Positions 61,401 through 64,000 of a stretch of 64,000 nt of DNA are shown here, one piece after another. Where the stretch lies: contig CM054180.1 in NCBI GenBank assembly GCA_028829895.1, positions 89,653,135 to 89,717,134 on the forward strand, written 5' to 3'. This stretch comes from Sinotaia quadrata (Eukaryota > Mollusca > Gastropoda > Architaenioglossa > Viviparidae). A program made the translations under genes and the position numbers. The notes beneath the pieces were generated by a model that saw only the letters and a list, made by a program, of their open reading frames with translations, was not told the origin of the DNA and searched no databases. Positions within the stretch are counted from its first letter, which is position 1; each line of letters opens with the position of its first letter.

Positions 61401-63244
61401 ATAGTTGATATGGCTGATAATACTGAGTCTTTGGCTTTTGAATATACAGTATGAGGGCAAGATTAGATAATACTGTGCGATTATTCCAATTAACACTGCG
61501 AATAAAGAAAACGGTTACAGTTTAGATTATATGTTAAGCATTGCTAACAAAAAATAAATTTACCATATTAAACTAAATGACATAGTATTTACTTATTGCT
61601 AGATTGTATGCAGTATATAATAAGGCAGATATTTTTGAAAGTATCAATGTTAGGTTTGATTTTAACAAAACGAAACAAGGTATAGTCAATCCGCCAAGAA
61701 ATAATTATGAGACAGTGTTTAAAGAAAATAAAATCGTCACTGGTACCAAATACTCAGCAAAAAGTCTTATGAGACAAAACTTTATATTTCAAAGGATTCC
61801 AAATAAAGACTCTTTAGGGATGTGAATTTCCTAATTGCTTGCTACGTGTCTGAATGTCAGTCAATAATTGGAAATAATACATCATATGACATAAGCAGAA
61901 CCTCTCTGAGAACTATGGATTGAACTCGTATGACGTCATTTAGTGGATGTATATGATGTACTGAAAGTGAAGTGATAAGTAAGTAAAAACTTAGGTTCGA
62001 CAACAATAACAACAGTAAAAGGACCGATGCAAATTGTTCTAATTTAAAGACATTATACTCTAATAATTGCTGTTTCACCTGTCATGTACAGCGCACATCT
62101 AATCCATCCCCTCGAGACTTGTTTTGTATTTATTTTAAACCAGTATTTTTTGTTTCAGAACTCAATATAGAAAACATAAATGAAACATACATGAAATGTT
62201 AATAGTGCATTTGTTGACGCTTAACTGATTTTTAGATTGACGATGCAGTAAAATTTCTAATCACTTAAACAGACGATGTCGTGTAGAAATTCGTCGACTA
62301 GTGCTATCTTGGTCAATATCACAATTACCTACTGACTCATCACAATGTTAATCCACAATTTTATGCCAGTGCAACGTGATGTTATCATTTTCAAGGAACC
62401 CCTCATGGCGGCTTCAGTATGAAAACCAATTATTTCAGTTGGATGAATTTTGCCAGTAAAGTCGGTGTATTACTAGAGACGAACTTTACATGTTAGTTGT
62501 AGTAAAAAGAGCAGATGAAATGGTAGAATGCCTTAAAATTATTAATTGTTTTATTCATTGCCACATCTATCAAAAGCATTGAAATTAGGAATCTGAAAAT
62601 GTGTTACTATAATAATAACAGTATTTCGGACACTTCTATCAAAATATATTAAACAAAGGACAGAGTTCATAATATCAGCTATCAGCGTGAGAGATTTATG
62701 TTGTTGATTAAACAACTACTGCATATTATTAAATTTCATTTGAATGGATTATTCCTAATTTTTGTAAGATACATTAATATCTAGACTAATAAAAACAATC
62801 AAGATTAATAATGAAAATTAATGCAGAAGAAGAAAGGTTTCTGATGAAGTTGAATTAATTATAATATATAATCGTAGATGAGCATATAACATAAATATTT
62901 TCACAGTAAGACATCTTGTAGACAATAAAATACAGGTCGACAAAGAAAAAAATAGCAAAGTAAATGCTATGGCATTTATGATCCCTGACTGACTAAAACA
63001 AACATTGTCAGCAATAATGCGCTTAATTTTAATATTTCTTTTAAAACAGTTTGCAATATATTTGAATTATCATCGTAAGAATCGTTATTTTCCCTTTTTA
63101 TAACCGACTAGATATAGTCGTACAGTAGAATTCTAGTACGCACATTTATCGCGAGGATCGAACTTCTTACAGCCGGCATCTCCTGAAGATCTCGTCCTGC
63201 ATAATGATTTATCTGTCACATACCTATCGAATTTTCCCGCACGA
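61401..63244. other. AT-rich DNA without recognised genes
   Basis: Frames at 61604-61825 (plus) and 61857-62078 (minus) are unidentified. No transposon motifs, RNA genes or splice-supported exons were seen. Confidence 0.45.
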
Positions 63245-63362
63245 CCCGTACTTCAATCTTTCACATTTTCTCTTTTTTTCTCTCTTCCTCTTTCTTCTCT
63301 CACGTACATTCCTCTGTCTCTCTCTCTCTTTCTCTCTCTTTTTTCCCCCAACCTCTCTCGTG
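63245..63362. repeat. Polypyrimidine (CT-rich) tract
   Basis: Runs of tctctctc, tttttt and cctctttc with very few purines. Confidence 0.9.
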
Positions 63363-63483
63363 TTTATGCAAGAAATTTATTGAAGTATATAAGAAACTAC
63401 TGGAAATGCAAGCGTTTCTATAAATTGTTGCAATACTGAATTGTATTTGTTAAAGTGATTTCGTTTCATGTTCTTACCTCTGT

Positions 63484-63898
63484 CGAACTATGCGCGCCCT
63501 ATTTCAATGAGAGAATAGAAGCTTTATTACTTGATTTATTTGTAGAACTATGCGCGCCCTATTTTAATAGAATAGAAGCTTTATTACTTGATTTATTTGT
63601 AGAACTATGCGCGCCCTATTTCAATGAGAGAATAGAAGCTTTATTACTTGATTTATTTGTAGAACTATGCGCGCTCTATTTTGATGAGAGAATAGAAGCT
63701 TTATTACTTGATTTATTTGTAGAACTATGCGCGCCCTATTTTAATAGAATAGAAGCTTTATTACTTGATTTATTTGTAGAACTATGCGCGCCCTATTTTA
63801 ATAGAATAGAAGCTTTATTACTTTATTTATTTGTAGAACTATGCGCGCCCTATTTTAATAGAATAGAAGCTTTATTACTTTATTTATTTTGTCGAACC
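63484..63898. repeat. 57/60-bp minisatellite, seven copies
   Basis: The unit gtagaactatgcgcgcccta plus ttttaatagaatagaagctt and tattacttgatttattt is 57 bp; copies with an extra tgagag-type triplet are 60 bp. Both lengths are multiples of three, so a 149-codon frame (ELCAPYFNERIEALLLDLFV repeats) stays open. It lacks start context and is probably not a gene. Confidence 0.93.
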
Positions 63899-64000
63899 AT
63901 GTAAATCATGAAGTTTTAAGCTGGTCGATTTTTTCCACTTAGTGTTTTTGAGAAAGTGACTGAACACGAGGCTAAATAGCTAAACCTAGACAGTCGTAGA

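Overview
The window reads as AT-rich animal nuclear DNA. Roughly one base in three is G or C by eye. There is spliced coding sequence with GT/AG junctions, kilobase-scale introns, decayed animal-type transposons (hAT, non-LTR, Ty3/gypsy) and very many micro- and minisatellites. There are no operons, Shine-Dalgarno-led genes or prokaryotic features. The mix would fit a large invertebrate genome, for example a mollusc, but that placement is a guess from style and not from a marker gene.

Only one real protein gene is well supported. It is the 5' part of a minus-strand gene: a TATA box at 15626-15635, a signal-peptide exon at 15507-15573, exon 2 at 8715-9001 and exon 3 at 2786-2946. Splice sites and reading phases agree across all three exons (1/1 and 0/0). 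The gene then runs off the left edge. It encodes a secreted, N-glycosylated protein whose second and third exons recall the N-terminal beta-sandwich of clan-D glycosidases (GH36, raffinose synthase/Sip1-like); this family call is tentative. Its two introns (about 6.5 and 5.8 kb) are filled with transposons and satellites.

Layout. 1-2725: old minisatellites. 2786-15635: the gene, with a nested repeat pair (element 'C' inside element 'A/B'), a 48-bp minisatellite, a 2226-bp hAT transposon with perfect 8-bp target duplications, a minus-strand reverse-transcriptase relic and a second A/B copy. 15.6-24 kb: mostly unremarkable DNA with short tandem arrays and a long TG tract. 24.1-24.8 kb: a Ty3/gypsy pol relic. 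26-36.8 kb: minisatellites, A/B fragments, and a sequence module also found inside the hAT element. 37.2-45.9 kb: a short C copy, a lone hAT-like end, a very uniform 63-bp array and another A/B copy. 47.6-49.3 kb: a possible LTR. 50-54.3 kb: one 27-bp minisatellite interrupted by an A/B copy and by an RTE-like non-LTR retrotransposon. 54.6-64 kb: a small hAT-like element, a gag-like relic, tandem arrays, a full C copy and a terminal 57/60-bp array.

Names A/B, C and module D are mine, for repeat families defined by comparing copies inside this window. Most long open frames here come from tandem arrays or chance and are not annotated as genes.
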